Source: Euborellia annulipes (lineage: Eukaryota > Arthropoda > Insecta > Dermaptera > Anisolabididae). From it: a DNA stretch of 64,000 bases. Shown here in pieces: positions 1-13,649 of the stretch. The stretch is from the NCBI GenBank assembly GCA_023213315.1, contig JAKCPI010014038.1:1-64000 (forward strand), read 5' to 3'. The notes beneath the pieces were generated by a model. The model saw only the letters and a list, made by a program, of their open reading frames with translations, did not search any database and had not been told where the DNA came from. Within the stretch, counting starts at the first letter, position 1. Each line of letters begins with the position of its first letter. The position numbers were made by a program, and so were the translations under genes.

Positions 1-225
1 TATTTTAACTTTTTTTTTTAGGAAGACTAAATTTTTGCCAACCCCGGAACTTTGTTTTTTTTTTTTTTTTGAACCTGCGAAATATTTTTTTTCCGTCCTG
101 TTGAAAATTATTTTACCTTTTTTTTGGAAAACGAAATTTTCTCTCTAAGACAAATAATTTGGGGCCTATGTCGACTCGAGGCCTGAGGCGGACCGCCCCC
201 CCCCCCCCTCCTCGGTACGCCTCTG
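1..225 (-). mobile_element. hAT-like terminus, truncated by window edge
   Basis: Read on the minus strand from 225 it starts CAGAGGCGTACCGAGGAG, then a G tract, then CGGTCCGCC, the same terminal pattern as the 31.3 and 48.5 kb elements, but the interior is AT-rich without the 80-bp array. The other end lies outside the window. Confidence 0.6.
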
Positions 226-229
226 ATGA

Positions 230-300
230 CGAAGCACAGAACACAACTTTCGATTACCGAAGGTAAATGGTGTCCTGTGCTACCAGTATCACCAGATTAT
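230..300. mobile_element. R1 foldback fragment
   Basis: AGCACAGAACACAACTTTCG ... GTCCTGTGCTACCAG, the foldback arms without the R1 body, abutting the hAT-like terminus. Confidence 0.45.
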
Positions 301-1777
301 TTACTTTTCTGTTATTCAATTTTTTATATCTTATTTTTTTTTATAATTGCTATATTATTTTCAAAAGCTTGAGAAATTCTCATTGCATTAGATTATCTTC
401 ATTATTTTTTTTTAAACCATATATCCGATTTTTTAAATGTTTTTTATATTGTTTATCGGTTGTATTTTCAAACCAATTTCACCTTAACAAAAGCTACAAT
501 TTAAATGCCTTCCCGAAAAAAAGACCAATTTTAAATTTGATCAAGTTCAATTAGATCGTTTAAATAAACATCAATCACTAGTAAAACAGAAAAAGAAGAT
601 ATCTGTGTACAATTTTAATCAACCGGAAGAATATGTGAAATGTTTTTTTTTGTGGTGTGTGTGTGTCGAGATGTCTTATAAAACATGATTTAATAATTTC
701 CTTATATTTATTCTCTATATATATAATTAATGGTTTGATTTTCGATCAATTGTTGAATGCAAGTGTTAAGTATTTAGTGTTGTCTAACGGGCATTTAAAA
801 GTCATTCTCTTTTTTTCTCTTGTGTTCATGTCTTGTCGACGACGGAAGGTGATTGGCCGAACGATTGTCTCGATTTTTTTTTTACTTCTTCTGATAGGCT
901 TAACTCGATTTCCATAGCACGAATTGCAACTAAAATACTTTGCACTATAGTTTTTTATTCTTTTCAAGAAGACACAACAAAAATAGAGAGTAGATAATGA
1001 AAAAAATTAAATTTCAAATTGCAAAAAGGAGGATATAAATTATTTTTATTTTCCATTTATACAAAAATGATCTTCAAATGTCCTGTACTTAAATGTCTAG
1101 TCAACCCCTTCCTCCTCTGTATCCATAGTAAAATGATTGATTGTTTGATGGTGCCTATCTCCTCTATAAATAGATTGGTAATCATGTTTTGTATATTCTA
1201 ACTAGTTAATAAATTAAATAAGAGAGAAGGAGAGAGAGAATAATCTCTTTTGGGTCAAGTGGATTCTCAAGTTTTGCTAATATATTCATTTGCAGATTGC
1301 GAATTGCAACCTCACTGTCAATGCTCTTTCAAGTGCACTCTCAAAACCGTTCTATTTTGTTTTCAACGGAACTCCAAAGTTAAAATACATCTTCACTTCT
1401 ATTTATATAGCGATTTTATAATATTTGATGATAAAGATAAACAGAAAAAAATATAGTAGACACTTTGAAATACCTTCACAATTGTTGCTGTTCGAGAATT
1501 TGATTCAACCTGTAACCAGAAAAATTCTTTCATGGGGAGTATTTTAGACCATCAGAACAATTACTTACATACCCTATCTCCCCCATCCCCCAATGAATAT
1601 ATTTAAGAAAAATAAATTTTTTTATAATTTCTAATATCAAGACTATTATTATACTTTTGTCTATTTATTTCGAGATTTCAGGAGGGTGGGGGTTATTCCC
1701 TCTTCCTTTCATATTTGTTTATTTTTTGATAAAATTATATTTTTACAGATTAAGATAGGGGACAGCTTGGTAGATAT
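301..1777. other. AT-rich, nothing recognised
   Basis: Short open frames only, with no splice pattern or codon character that would support a gene. Confidence 0.5.
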
Positions 1778-2000
1778 TATTGAGAAGGATGAAGTTAAAT
1801 AATAATCTGGAGTTGATTTGCAGGCCAATTTATTTGGATTATCTTCTTCCACTATGAGTCAACGTTTCGTAGCCCAAACGACTCCTTCTTCAGGACCATG
1901 GGAGGTCAAGAAAACAAATTTATCCTCAATTTTGTCATTAATAAATTGACATGAAAATTAACTCCAGATTTTTATTTAACTTCATCCTTCTCAAAAATAT
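1778..2000. repeat. Foldback with CGTTTCG core
   Basis: ~40-bp arms (1778-1818 and 1957-2000) share GAGAAGGATGAAGTTAAATA. Between them on the minus strand is CCTGAAGAAGG...ACGAAACGTTG, the motif seen in seven other places. Confidence 0.65.
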
Positions 2001-2210
2001 TTTTAATGTGTTGCGCCGACTACATAATTGCCATTCTTTTACTGAAGAAAGAAAGACTCAGAGGTTCCCTTACCGACCCAAGCGATAAAAAATGTTTTAA
2101 TGTTATCAATTAATTTAAAAATTAAGGATGAGACTGTAGTTTCAAATATGTACCGAATAAAGATCTTTAAAAAAAAAATGTCAGGGGCAAAAATAATATT
2201 GAAAATATTA

Positions 2211-2228
2211 CACACACACACACACACA
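2211..2228 (+). repeat. (CA)n microsatellite
   Basis: Nine CA units, followed by TATA sequence. Confidence 0.8.
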
Positions 2229-3369
2229 TATATATTTATTTATACTCGGAGACGAGTGATATTTTGGATTTTTGGAATAAGCTCAAATAGGGCCCTAAAA
2301 GTAATATACCTTTTTCACTGTTTCCGGTTGGTATATTTCAAAAAAGACGGTGAGAGTTCTTTGAGCTCTTAGTATGACAAACCAACGCTTTACCGTCTTT
2401 TGTAGGTACCCCCTCCTTTCTCTCTCTTTCTCTTTGTTAGGCTATTAAATGTCAAAAGCGAAATTGTCCACATTAAGAGTTAGCGGAGATTTGATGATAA
2501 TAATAATAATAAATTCTTAAAGGTAGGAAGAAGAGTTTTTAAAAAAATAATAAAGGACAAAATCATTATTAATAAAAAAAAGGTATTATTCTCAGTTTAA
2601 AATAAAAATTCTACGAAAAATATCTTTTGAAGTGAGAATGAATGAATGTGTGTGAAAGAGAGAAAAAGCCAATTGAAACTGGAAGCCGTTAGAATTATAG
2701 CGTGAGTTCCAATCTAACCGATTGACATCTAGAAATTGAAAAAATCCAGCATGTGGACCTCATAGTGTGAAAGAAAGAGAGCAAAAAAAAAAAAATAAAT
2801 AAACAGACCTGGATTGCGAAATCAAAATAAGAGAGCGAATTTTTTATTTTAAGGAAGCTATTTGAATTATTTGATTTTTCAAAATAAAATTAGTTTTTTA
2901 TATTTTAAATTGATTAAACAAAACAAAATTTTTTTAAATGATAAAATTGAAAAGAAAAAGATGCATAACCTTGGAGATATAGGCGAAAAAGAACTTCCTA
3001 TTCGCAAGTGATTTCGTTGATTTTCAAAGGCCTAATTGAGCACATTTAAGAAATTAACAATAGGTAGAGATAAGTCTAGAACCTCTTGAATTCTAGAAAA
3101 ACCCTCCCGAAAAATTTGATTTTATTCCATATCTGGAAATAATTAATTAAATTTATTTGAAATTAGATTATAGGCTAAAATTCCTTGTGGTTGAGTTTGT
3201 TATGTTAGAGGGTAGAGGACATTCATGAATTTTCTTCCCGTTCCAATCGACAAAAATTTATTTCAAATCGATTGGCGGCCTACCAATTAATTGGTGTAAA
3301 AAGCCTCATAAGCCGAAAAAGACCTTAAATTAAGAAAAACAAGTCTAAAATATTCCCATCTCCTTTTAA

Positions 3370-3610
3370 TACTTTTTCTTACCTCTATTTATGTTAATAT
3401 ATATATAGAGAGAAAGTATTGGATTCATGTCAAAAATTCTATGTAGAGATTTTGATTGATATACACGTTTTGAGGTCCCCTGAAAAAAGTGGTTTTCATG
3501 ACTTGGTATGTGTCTGTCTGTCTCTCTCTGTTCAATTTCAAGCATGAAGGAATTGAACTATGAGGCTGAAAATTTATATTTAAGTTAGATATCCACTCTG
3601 GAACGCCCCA
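3370..3610 (-). mobile_element. R1 fragment
   Basis: The terminal hairpin TATATATAGAGAGAAAGTAT through GTGTCTGTCTGTCTCTC matches the first third of the 19.0 kb copy. Confidence 0.55.
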
Positions 3611-3886
3611 TATTTTTTATTGTATTATTGTATTTAAATTGTTTTGGGTATACAAATTTTGTAAAAATATATTTTGTAACGACTTTTAGCCCAATAGCGG
3701 TAAGCCAAAGGGGCAGAAAAAAAAAGATTATATTCTAAACTCACAACTATTCTATCTTATCCTTTTTTTTAAAGGCTGTCTATTTTATCCTTTCATTTCC
3801 TACTTGAAATACATTATCCATTTATCGTAGATGGCCGAATAAATTTCTTAATTTATATTAATAAATATTTTTTTCTTTTATTTTAG

Positions 3887-3949
3887 AATTTCCTTCCGGA
3901 GGTGGAATATATGTGCTGCGATTGACAAATCTAGCTAATCTAACCTTTG
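3887..3949 (+). CDS. Candidate internal exon (orphan)
   Basis: A pyrimidine tract and TTTTAG precede, and GTGAGT follows, a 63-nt segment open in one frame: FPSGGGIYVLRLTNLANLTF, beginning after two bases and ending with one base of the next codon. The splice sites are good and the peptide looks protein-like, but no neighbouring exons were identified and the family is unknown. It could be an isolated exon of a gene with very large introns or a pseudogene piece. Confidence 0.35.
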
Positions 3950-4006
3950 GTGAGTTTATTTTAATTGTTTAATGGATTTTTGTCATTTAAGAGAAATTAA
4001 AAAAAT

Positions 4007-4595
4007 CTGGTGTGACTAACCGCGAATCCTTTAACCGAATTTTGAGAAAATCGAAAAAAAAAGCACACACAACTCCTCCTTCGGTAATCGAAAGTTGTTT
4101 TGTGTTGTCCACGATTTTTTGTGTCGACATGTTTTAGTTTGACAGTAAATGATTTTAAGATTACATTTATAAGTATGGAAAATATTTTGTTACCATCAAC
4201 CATTTCTCCTATCTTTTCTATGGGAGTACAAGAGTAAAGTGGTCTTCAGAAGATTTCATCACAAAATAAAATATAATTTTATTGAAGATCTAAAAAATAA
4301 TTGATTTTTGAATTTAAAAAATCGTTGAAATTTAGAGAAAATCAAAAAATGAAAAAGTCATCAGTAAAGTACTAGTACTCTTGGTCGATTTTGTTCAAAA
4401 GCCGTGTCAGTCCAGGGGGTCCTAACTTAAATATAAAATTCAACCTCCTAGCTTTTTCGTTCTTGAGATATTTTGTTACAGACACACAGAAGACAGACCA
4501 ATGTCGAAAACCATTTTTATTCAGGGGGACCTCAAAAACTATATCCACTAACCGACATCGATTTTGTACAATACTTCCTATATATTAAATATATA
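4007..4595 (+). mobile_element. R1 element, plus orientation
   Basis: AAATCTGGTGTGACT foldback at the left, an AGTAAAGTACTAGTACTC middle, and a degraded ATACTTCCTATATATT end at the right. Confidence 0.65.
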
Positions 4596-4599
4596 AGAC

Positions 4600-6489
4600 A
4601 GAAAAACTGAAAAGTGTACAGGGCCCAAATCTTTATCCTATTTCTCATTTTTATTGGTTGGAATATTTTTCAAAACCTCATCATCTTGTCTATATTTTTA
4701 ACGAGTGTGCATTCCTCATCTGCACTTCCTACTTTTTATCTCTTTCTTTCTCACTCTCTCTCTCTCTTTTTCTTCCTTCTATATTCAATTTATAAATAAC
4801 CTGACGAAATAATGATCATCTTTTGGACGGATTTAGGATAATACAAGAAGACTCCGTCAAAATCCGCTACTTTATAATTAGTCGAATTGATTTTATTATA
4901 ATAGAGCCGCGACAATAACGTGTTCATTTTGGATGAAAGTTGATCACGATTTTGAAATAATTTAGGAGAGGCTTAAAAAGAAATATTTGTTGATTTGTTG
5001 AAATTGTTGATTTTCTCAAAACTCGATGTTTGATCTTTGACACACCATTGCATACAGGATCCATATAAGGCCAAATTAAAATAATTGATATTAAAAAAAA
5101 AATTAATTTAATAGATTCACTTTAAAATTAATGTTGAATATCTCTTTCTATAAACTTTCTCTAATCAAAATAACAGTTAGAAGTCACCTGCCGCGAATTC
5201 ACTTCCTGTGAGGTGCGACACTATACTTTTTTCTTGTATTAATTTTTACGCATTGAAGGCGCGTAAAACGTAATAATAAAAAGAACTAAATTTTTTGGTC
5301 TAGCTTGCCTTGATAGACCCATTTCTACTTATCTTTTCCTGTAATGCAGCGTAAGATTTATTTTAATCAAAAAATAATTAAATTTTCCTCCAGAGAATTG
5401 TCACTTCTTTTGACAAAATGTTTCTTGTTCTCTGAACTTAGAAGAGGGATGCTGGCATTTGATTGGCTCAAGCTTCTTTTTCCAAATTGCATTAGAAAAA
5501 AAAATTAAAGAATAGGAAATGAGTGCCGAGTCATTTGCTAGATAGATGGCCAGCTAACGCGGATAACAGTTGTCTAAAGTGAACATAAGTAGACAAGACC
5601 AGTTCCAAAAAATATATTAAGAAAAACTCATGTAGAGAAAAAAATTTCAAATATTGAAATAAAAAACATGTTAATCGATTAACTCTAAGGAATTGTGAGT
5701 TTGCAAAGAGCAACAAAATTGTATAATGGGTCTTTTTAAAATTTATTTAGAATTGGGGAACAATCGTGTGGGAGAACATCAATAGCTACAATTGATATTT
5801 ATTTAAAGTCAGCAAACCATGGATAATTTATAAAGTCAAAACGGGAGTAAGCCTCTTAAATAAATAATAAACTATCCCAAATAATAAAGTGTTGCTTTGT
5901 TACTCCTTTACATTGCAAAGTGACGTTAACAAATATTCTTCTATATAGAAGTAGGCTACAAAAAGGTAGATTTGATTGACAAAAATAGTCCTGGGAGAGA
6001 TGAAAATGAATAAACTGGCCTAGTAAAAAAAAAGTAAAAATAAGACAAGTCTTAGCTCGGATAAATCATGGTCGCTCTTCCGTGATTACTCCAACATGTT
6101 CTGAACGCATTCCTTTAAGATAATCAATTTGACATTTATTACTAAATAAATTTTTATACTATTTTTGTTTTAACCACAAAAATGAAAACCACATTTGGAT
6201 GTAACCACGAAAAAATTATAACTCTATATAAAAATAAAAAAAGATAATAATAATAAATTGAATAATTTTTTGCATTACTTTTAAACTTCCGGGTATGAAA
6301 AATTTATATTTTATCCGGATTCTGAGAATGAGGGGGGGGGGGGGGAAGGAGAGGTAAATTTTTTGTCATATGAAAATTGAAATTATTCGTTTTATTTTTT
6401 TAATTATGTAAATTTTCTTAGATATAATAATAATTATAATTAAATTTTTTTAACGTGTCTGAATTCCTTGATTATTTCCTCTAATATTT
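4600..6489. other. AT-rich, nothing recognised
   Basis: A TC-rich tract at about 4738-4785 and a G run at 6331-6344. No supported gene. Confidence 0.5.
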
Positions 6490-6735
6490 CCTAACTTCTT
6501 CTCTCCTCGCGATACGCGCAGCGGGGTCGGCGGACCTCACTCTTTCCCTCCAACCCTATCATGCGTTTTGCGAGAAGAACAGGCCGGCCCGTCGCACGGT
6601 CTGACTCCTGTTGAAAAGAGGAAGAAAGAAACAGACATACAAAGAACAGAAAGACTGCCTGTCCCAGCTCGGGCAGCTCGTGGTCGCCATCCACGTACCC
6701 ACAATAAGTGGGATCCTGAGCGGTCTCTAATATGT
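6490..6735 (+). repeat. Dispersed repeat R3, copy 1
   Basis: GC-richer ~240 bp sharing CAGGCCGGCC, GTCGCACGGTCTGA, CCTGTTGAAAA and GCCATCCACGTACCCACAA in order with 13650-13890. The open frames are incidental. Confidence 0.6.
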
Positions 6736-7226
6736 TAATCATTCATGATTGATTAATTGGTTATTTGATCTCATCTCTGCCGAATATTGCTTAGAGATCG
6801 TTCATTGATTGTCCATTTTTTTACGTTTTTTTCTTGTACAACACAAGAACAAGGAATTAATAAATAAATATTAATAACTGCGTTGGAATGTTTTCATAAT
6901 TCGTCTATCATCTGGCCAATGACTAAATGATTCTATGCCGAGTCATGACAACATCTGCAAAAGCAAGCAGCCTTTCCTCTTCTCATTGGAGAGTTCAATG
7001 AACGTCAAGGGCGTCATTTTGCCTTGGATCGAAATCCTGGTGAGAGATGAAAATCTCATATCACCCTCTTAAAAAGAATGAAAGTCTTTCTTGTTAGTTT
7101 ATCAGCCAGATATTTTTCTCAGGGAGAGTTCGGATGATCCCCTCTCACAAATGGATAAATTGTAAAGAATATAAAATATTTATTATAATTCTTTTTTGTA
7201 ATTAGTTTCAGGGGAGAGGTACTTGT

Positions 7227-7290
7227 ATTAATCTGTGGAAGAGGAAGTTGTGAAACAGTCAGCCTTTAACTTCCTCTTCCACAGATTAAT
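7227..7290. repeat. Perfect 23-bp stem-loop
   Basis: 7227-7249 and 7268-7290 are exact inverted repeats (core CTGTGGAAGAGGAAG) with an 18-nt loop. Confidence 0.7.
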
Positions 7291-7827
7291 ATTTATTATA
7301 ATTTCTAACAGTATTTAAAATTTTATTGATAACACATGTTCTTCACTATATATCATTATTTCTCTTTATTTATAATTTTTTTTTTTAAGCTAAACTATAC
7401 AAAAAATCTGCGTCGAGACATACCAGATTTTTTAAATTAGCATAATTTAAAAAATTATTTTAAATGATTTTTCTTGAAATTCCCCATTTAAAATTATTTT
7501 CTAATATTTTTAATTGAAATATTTTGGAGCGTTGCCAATTATCTATTAGAATAGGATTACGTTCCCACCTCCCACCCCTTCCCCCTCTCCCGAAGTCTCT
7601 GGCCAATCGCTAACCTATAGAAGGGACATGGGAAATAGCCGGGAATCGAGTCTCAATGCTTTTCTATGGTAAAAATTTGCTTTACCTTTATATATATAAG
7701 CAAGGTCAAATATCCTTCAGTAAAGGGGGAGTTGTGATAAGTGAAGCACCTTCCGTGTTAAAAATTTCATCCCTCATTTGGAACATGGCGACGCGTGGGA
7801 CAGACATCTCTAAGCTGAAAAAATTCG

Positions 7828-7906
7828 CGTTTCTTGACATGAATTCTAAACTTTCTCTCTCTATATATATTAACATATATATAGAGGTAAGAGAAACTAA
7901 AAATAT
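7828..7906 (+). mobile_element. R1 end fragment
   Basis: Terminal ~80 bp with the TCTCTATATATATTAACAT hairpin and GGTAAGAGAAAC. Confidence 0.5.
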
Positions 7907-10444
7907 ATCAGTAAATACTAGCAGACCTTACTCTTTGGACGATTTTATTTAAAACCATTTTTTCACACCTCAGGAGAATATTATACTCGTAGTTTATTTG
8001 AGCGTGCTTTATATTCCAAGAAGCCTGATTAACGGGCAAATTTTTCTAATTCTTAAAGTAATTATTATAAAAATTTAAAATAAAAATCGAAATTTTTCTT
8101 TGCCCATTTATCTCGAAATAGAGGAAACAATTTTTTCATTTTGTTAATAAAAATTTTTTTATAAAACAAAAAATTATATTTTTTTAGTTGTTAAAGGTGA
8201 ATTCTTTTTTTTTTTTAATAATTGATCGTAACTAAAAGGCATAATAAATTTCTAATTGAATGAATTTACTTTTTTCTTTGTTCTCCCGGGTGTTTCTTCA
8301 CCCAAACAACAACAACAAAAGGGAAAAATATTTCTTTGATTCACGATCACGTCTTATTAAAAAATTTTCGCTTTGTAAAAAAGAGGTACTATTATTTTTT
8401 TATTTTATTTTCTACTTTTGTGGCACTGAATTCATCTTCGATACCCGAATAATAACGGTTAATGAATAATAAAGCTTATTGAGAGTTTTTTATTTATTTT
8501 TTCTAGAAGAAATCATCTATTTTCTTTATTACATTTTTTAAAATCATTTATCGCCTGACGAATTAGACTTAAGTAGGCTAATTAAACATATTTTGAGATT
8601 CTCATTTTAAACCACCCTTTGTGGTTCCCTTATCGATAAGGAAATAAACCTGTGTCATATTCAATATTTAGTTAAATAAAAGAGAATATTATTCCTCCCC
8701 CTCCCTCCCTCATTTTACCTGTCCAAACCCTTCAAGTCATCGACTCCCATCCTCGCGAAATAATAAATGAAGGGCGTACCTAGTTGCAGATTGTTTCACT
8801 CTCCCTTAGGAATTTCACTAATAAATCCAAATTAATATATTTTATTTATTAGGAGTGGAATTTTCTCCCTCCGCCCCTCTCTTTCCCAATTTAAAGGCGA
8901 AATGCGCACGTGCGTAACAGCATTGTGTTAAGGAATGATCTTCTTTGGATATTAACTGTTTGTGTCCATTTCCGTCTTTTCAATCAGGTCTTCTTCTTAT
9001 TCGTTGTTACGGAGATTTGTGGCTAGAAAGAAATATAATTTACCAAAATGATAAAAAAAAATGATAACAATTTTTTAAATGTATTCCTGTTATATGTGTT
9101 GTGTACTAATAGAAATATTCACAAAGAAATGTACACAATAAAATTCTTGCTAATCTTATTTATTTTAGATAAAATCATCCTTTGAAATTAAAGAGTGGGG
9201 GGGGGGGGGGGGGCTCTCAAACGAATTTAAAACTAGGAATTTACGGAAATTAAAACACTAACTTTAAATGGACCACTCTAACAAAATTTTATTTTGTAAA
9301 TATTTCAACCGGCACAATGCCTGATCTTTTTCAGTACAATGGAGGGCCCGAGCTAGAAAATGTTTTTTTTTTGAAAATTTCAAAATTCATCAAAAATAGA
9401 TTTCTTTTTTTTTTTTATTTTTTTTCTCGTTACGGTAGAATTTTATAGACGAAAAAAAAAATGTACCTCAAATTTTCAACATAAAATACTAATTTTTAAA
9501 GGTCCTCAAAATTTTTTAAATTTGTCAGTGCATTGCTTTCGAAAAAGAATAATCCCGGGTTACCCATTTGGTCTACATTAGTACATTTCATGTTTAATGA
9601 CATCACAAACGAACAGTCCCCTAAGTTTTATGGTTCGCGTGATATTCAAATTTTTTCAGACAGCAGTTTTTCACAAAAGCCCGATTTGCGGCTAAACGGT
9701 TTGTTTTAGAATACATTGCATGACATAAAGTCATACTAAAATTGACTGTAAAATCAAAATATGCAATAATATGCAGGGCGTTCCATTTTTGAGGAGGTAC
9801 GACTCCCTGAATATGCTATTTTTTTATCTTGACGTTGATTAAATCGTTAATTTAAGTATATCTTTAAATTCTCGTCATTATGGTTATTTTTGGTCCATGA
9901 TGTAATTCCAATATAATGAGCACAAAGAGAGGGGGGGGGGGGGGGGGGAGGGGGGAGCAAAGTCATCGCTGCATTTTGAATCTCTTAACGGAATTCGACT
10001 TTCGAGTTCGTTTCATGATCTTGGTTAATTTATGGTGATGACTTCCAAGTTTCTTTCACTCCCCTTTATTTCTTTTGATCAGCAATATTTTAGCTATTTT
10101 CCATCAATGAGGTGCAGACCAGATGGCAGCAGATAAAAAGATGAAAACTAGAAAAAAATTAGCGAATTCGAATCTGAAAGACTATAATTGAATTTTATGC
10201 AATAGGTGTTAAATACTATATAGCATATAAGGTATAGAGGGTGTTTCGTATCATTCCAATGTAAAATAGAAGAAAGAATACGCCTAAGACTGGAGAGGGG
10301 AAAGGGTCTCTGACTTAAAGGATATGCAGAAGGATTCTTTAGAATTTAATCAATAAAGATTATTTCTAAAGACATCAATCTCTTCATCTAAAATTATTAT
10401 TCTTATAATAAGCTAGAAACCGTTAGATACAGTATATATGCCTA
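7907..10444. other. AT-rich with long G runs
   Basis: G homopolymers at about 9197-9213 and 9931-9948; otherwise featureless to my reading. Confidence 0.5.
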
Positions 10445-10600
10445 AAAAAATAAGCTTTTAATCAAAATCGGCTAAAGAGTACTAGTACTTTACTGATGTA
10501 CTTCTTCAGTTTTTTTTTTATTTTCTCAAAATTCGCTGCAACGATTTTGATTAAAATTCAAAAAAATCAATTATTTATTAGATGCTCTTGTTTCACAAAT
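10445..10600 (-). mobile_element. R1 internal fragment
   Basis: GCTTTTAATCAAAATCGGC and GTACTAGTACTTTACTGATG match the middle of R1. Confidence 0.5.
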
Positions 10601-10644
10601 TCATTTGTTCATATTTACATGTTTTTTAATGACACCTGTATGCA

Positions 10645-10830
10645 TGGGCGTAACTAGGGGGTGCCGGGCGGGTCCTGCCCTCCCCCCTCCCCAAAAGGCT
10701 CGTGCCCCCCCCCCCCTCCAGAAAGTTCCTTGCTCCAAGAAAAATTGAGAAAGTATGGGGCTTTCCAGGCCTACCGGAGGATAGCTGGTCCCATGCCCCT
10801 CCCCTCCCCCAGTGAGGATGGCTGGTATAA
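10645..10830 (+). mobile_element. GC-rich repeat fragment, possibly transposon-derived
   Basis: GGGCGTAACTAGGGGGTGCC at the left and C-rich tracts within resemble degraded hAT-type ends. No target duplication was found. The open frame here is a by-product of the C tracts. Confidence 0.25.
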
Positions 10831-11553
10831 TACAGTGGAATTCTGATATTTCTTATCCCTCTTCTTTCTTACGATTACAATACTTTCTCTTTATATTCTA
10901 TACGAGAAAGTAAAAAGGTCACCTAACTCAGTATTATAATAATAGTAGGAACATAAAATTACACACAAATAATCACACCTATCTTAATCAAAGATCAACA
11001 AAATAAATATCACCCATGAATTAGAAAATTACGAAATTGTAATTTAATAATAAATACAAAATAATTTGGAAGTTATCTTAAAAATAGGCATAAATTAAGT
11101 CTAAAAAAATTCTTAAATCAATAATCAATTATCTACTGGCAAGAAGCTTCTTAAAATTTTTTCTTATCGTTGAATGTTGCATAAAAACATAAATTTTAAA
11201 CCGATAATCTCAATAATAATTAGTAAAGTAAATTATAATAAAATTTTTTTAATAATCTTTCTTCGTTTCCGTGATATTTAAAGAAACATAAAAAAAGCCA
11301 ACAAGAAAATAATAGATAATTTAATAAGGAATAAATTAACTCGAAATTTTATGACATCTATATTCTCTAATGAGATATTTATAATTGAAAAAGTCAAATA
11401 CAGTTAAACATCCTTTCATGCTGGACTAATTTTTAAAATAATTGAAGATAACTTCATTTCTGAGGATTTTTTTTGTATTTATAAAATTTGTATTTCAATA
11501 TAGCCTTATTCTTTCTAGTAAAATGCTGTACCCGGTACTAAAGTTGGAACCAG

Positions 11554-11828
11554 CTTGAAATGCTCATAGCGCCTGCTGAGAAACATAGTGGCGAAAGTCC
11601 GAAATTCAACAATTCGAGGGAAGGCGTTTGAAACTTTTATAAACATATGCATTTAAATAGCCGAGCAACAATTGAATAGGCCAGAATCAATAGCAAAGAA
11701 TGGAAATATATTTTTGCTGCTCAAAGGAGAAGACGTTTTCAAATCGTTTGGCTTTATTCAAAAATTGAATTTTCTGACTTTCGCCACGATGATTCTCAGC
11801 AGGCGATATATAGACATTTCAATAACTT
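11554..11828. repeat. Foldback repeat
   Basis: Arms 11554-11612 and 11763-11828 share CGCCTGCTGAGAA and GTGGCGAAAGTC. Confidence 0.6.
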
Positions 11829-12012
11829 ATGAGTATTTAAAGCTCTTTTCAACTAAGCTTATGACTGTTTTTTCTTTCTATTCTTGTTTTATAATGATTT
11901 TATGTAATATCTTAAAGACAATTTTGTTACCATAGGTCTTGATAATGATAGCGAGTTGCGTTCGAAATGTTGACTGAGACAAATTTGTTTTTTGATGGTT
12001 GGCTTTCTTCAT

Positions 12013-12540
12013 TTCTATTTTACTTTCTCTTACCCTATATATGAAATATATAGAGAGAAAGAATTGCGATCATGTCAAAAATCCGATGTCGATATTTTGA
12101 TGGATATACAAATTTTGAGGCTTGGGTTTTCCCAGTTATTCTAAAGTTTTTTATTTTTTATTTTGGCCGCTTTTTTCTCAATTCGGACCACTGGGCCCCC
12201 TCAAGGGAAGGAAATAAGCTTTTGAACGAAATCGGCCAAAAAGTACTATTACTTTACTGATGTACTTTTTCAGTTTTTTTTTTATTTTCTCAAAATTCGC
12301 TCCAACGATTTTGATTAAAATTCATAAATCAACTATTTTTTTGATGCTCTTTAAAAAGTATAGGCCTATCATTGAAATATTTCGTGAAAATTGTTTGAAA
12401 CATACTTAACTGATGTAGAAGCATTAGTAGCTCAACATCATCTACGAATCGCGTGGTGAATTTGAAACTTAGATGCTAAGGACAACCTTATTGAAGAGAA
12501 AGTTGTGTGCTGTGCTACCAGTCCCACCAGATTTTTTCCC
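12013..12540 (-). mobile_element. R1 element, internally diverged
   Basis: Starts ACTTTCTCTTACCC, contains AGTACTATTACTTTACTG, and ends in a foldback remnant at 12490-12535 (GTGTGCTGTGCTACCAG). 12380-12480 does not match the other copies. Confidence 0.6.
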
Positions 12541-13649
12541 TTTACTTCGCCAATGAATAGAGCTGACGATTCCGTTTAAATAATTTGTAACAATAATTTT
12601 TTCTTTTTTTTTTATAAATTCTTATGCGAAACTTGACCAATTATCACATTTGAATATTTCTTTCATTTATGGAAATGCCGTATCATTTTTCATACATTTT
12701 ATTTTATAGCATTATTCATTAGTCCTTTATTAAAAAACATATAAAATTAAAGAAAATATGGAAGTAATAAATCAAGATTCTTTTTTATACCTATATTTCA
12801 TTTTTATTCCTTTGGGGCTGGTGACGTCATTGCGGTCACCCAAGTTGAGGTGTGACTGGAGTGAAATAACGACATTGCTCTTTGGCAAATACAACTTGAT
12901 CCTTCAGAAGACAGTTACTTTTCAAGATCTATCTTCTGCTATTTCTAAAAGAGCAAATCATCAGATGAAAGCAAATAATAATCCGAATACGGAATTTTGA
13001 CGTTTTTATCAATATTTGATTTGAAATTTTGACCATAGAACAAAAGAAATTTTTCCTTTATATTATTTATTTAATAACTTATAAATAATACCGGTAATAA
13101 TAAAATTATGCGATAGGAGTAGTGGCCAAACAGAGAGCGAAATAGCGGATTCTACTATTTATCAAATTTTAAATTTAACACCTTTAAATTGCTTAAACGA
13201 TAACCTGGGCAAGAATCTCAAGCTCATCTCGGTGAAACAGCACACAAATGGCTGAGGATGTACGACTGTACGATAACTGAGACAATGATGGTGGAAGGGG
13301 AAATGCCTCCCTCCTACCTATTACTATCTCTCCAGTCGAGTAAACTCAAAAGGACACTGATAACTATACCTATATTACTAGATATTACTAGAGATAAGTT
13401 CCGGAGATATTAATTTATCAGCCGAATATGGATAATTTTTACATCGTTTTGTTTATAAATATATCGGCCTTATTAATTCAACTATTAATAGGCCTATATG
13501 GTTTTAGCTAAAGAATTTTCTTTTTTTAGATTATTATTATGAATATTTTCAAATTTTACACAACGATAGAGTATTTTTCTTCTAATAACAAAGATAGGCT
13601 AATTCTAAAATTATAATACAGTGGAATTTCTTATCCCTCTTCTTCTTTC

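Noticed and set aside
9931..9948. G-quadruplex-type regulatory element at the long G runs
   Set aside because: Homopolymer G runs occur at many unrelated positions here and their lengths are unreliable in assemblies; no gene context supports a role.
12758..13000. 80-codon plus-strand frame ending KANNNPNTEF
   Set aside because: Looks mildly protein-like in its second half, but the start lies in AT-rich filler, no good acceptor precedes the better half, and no family is recognised.
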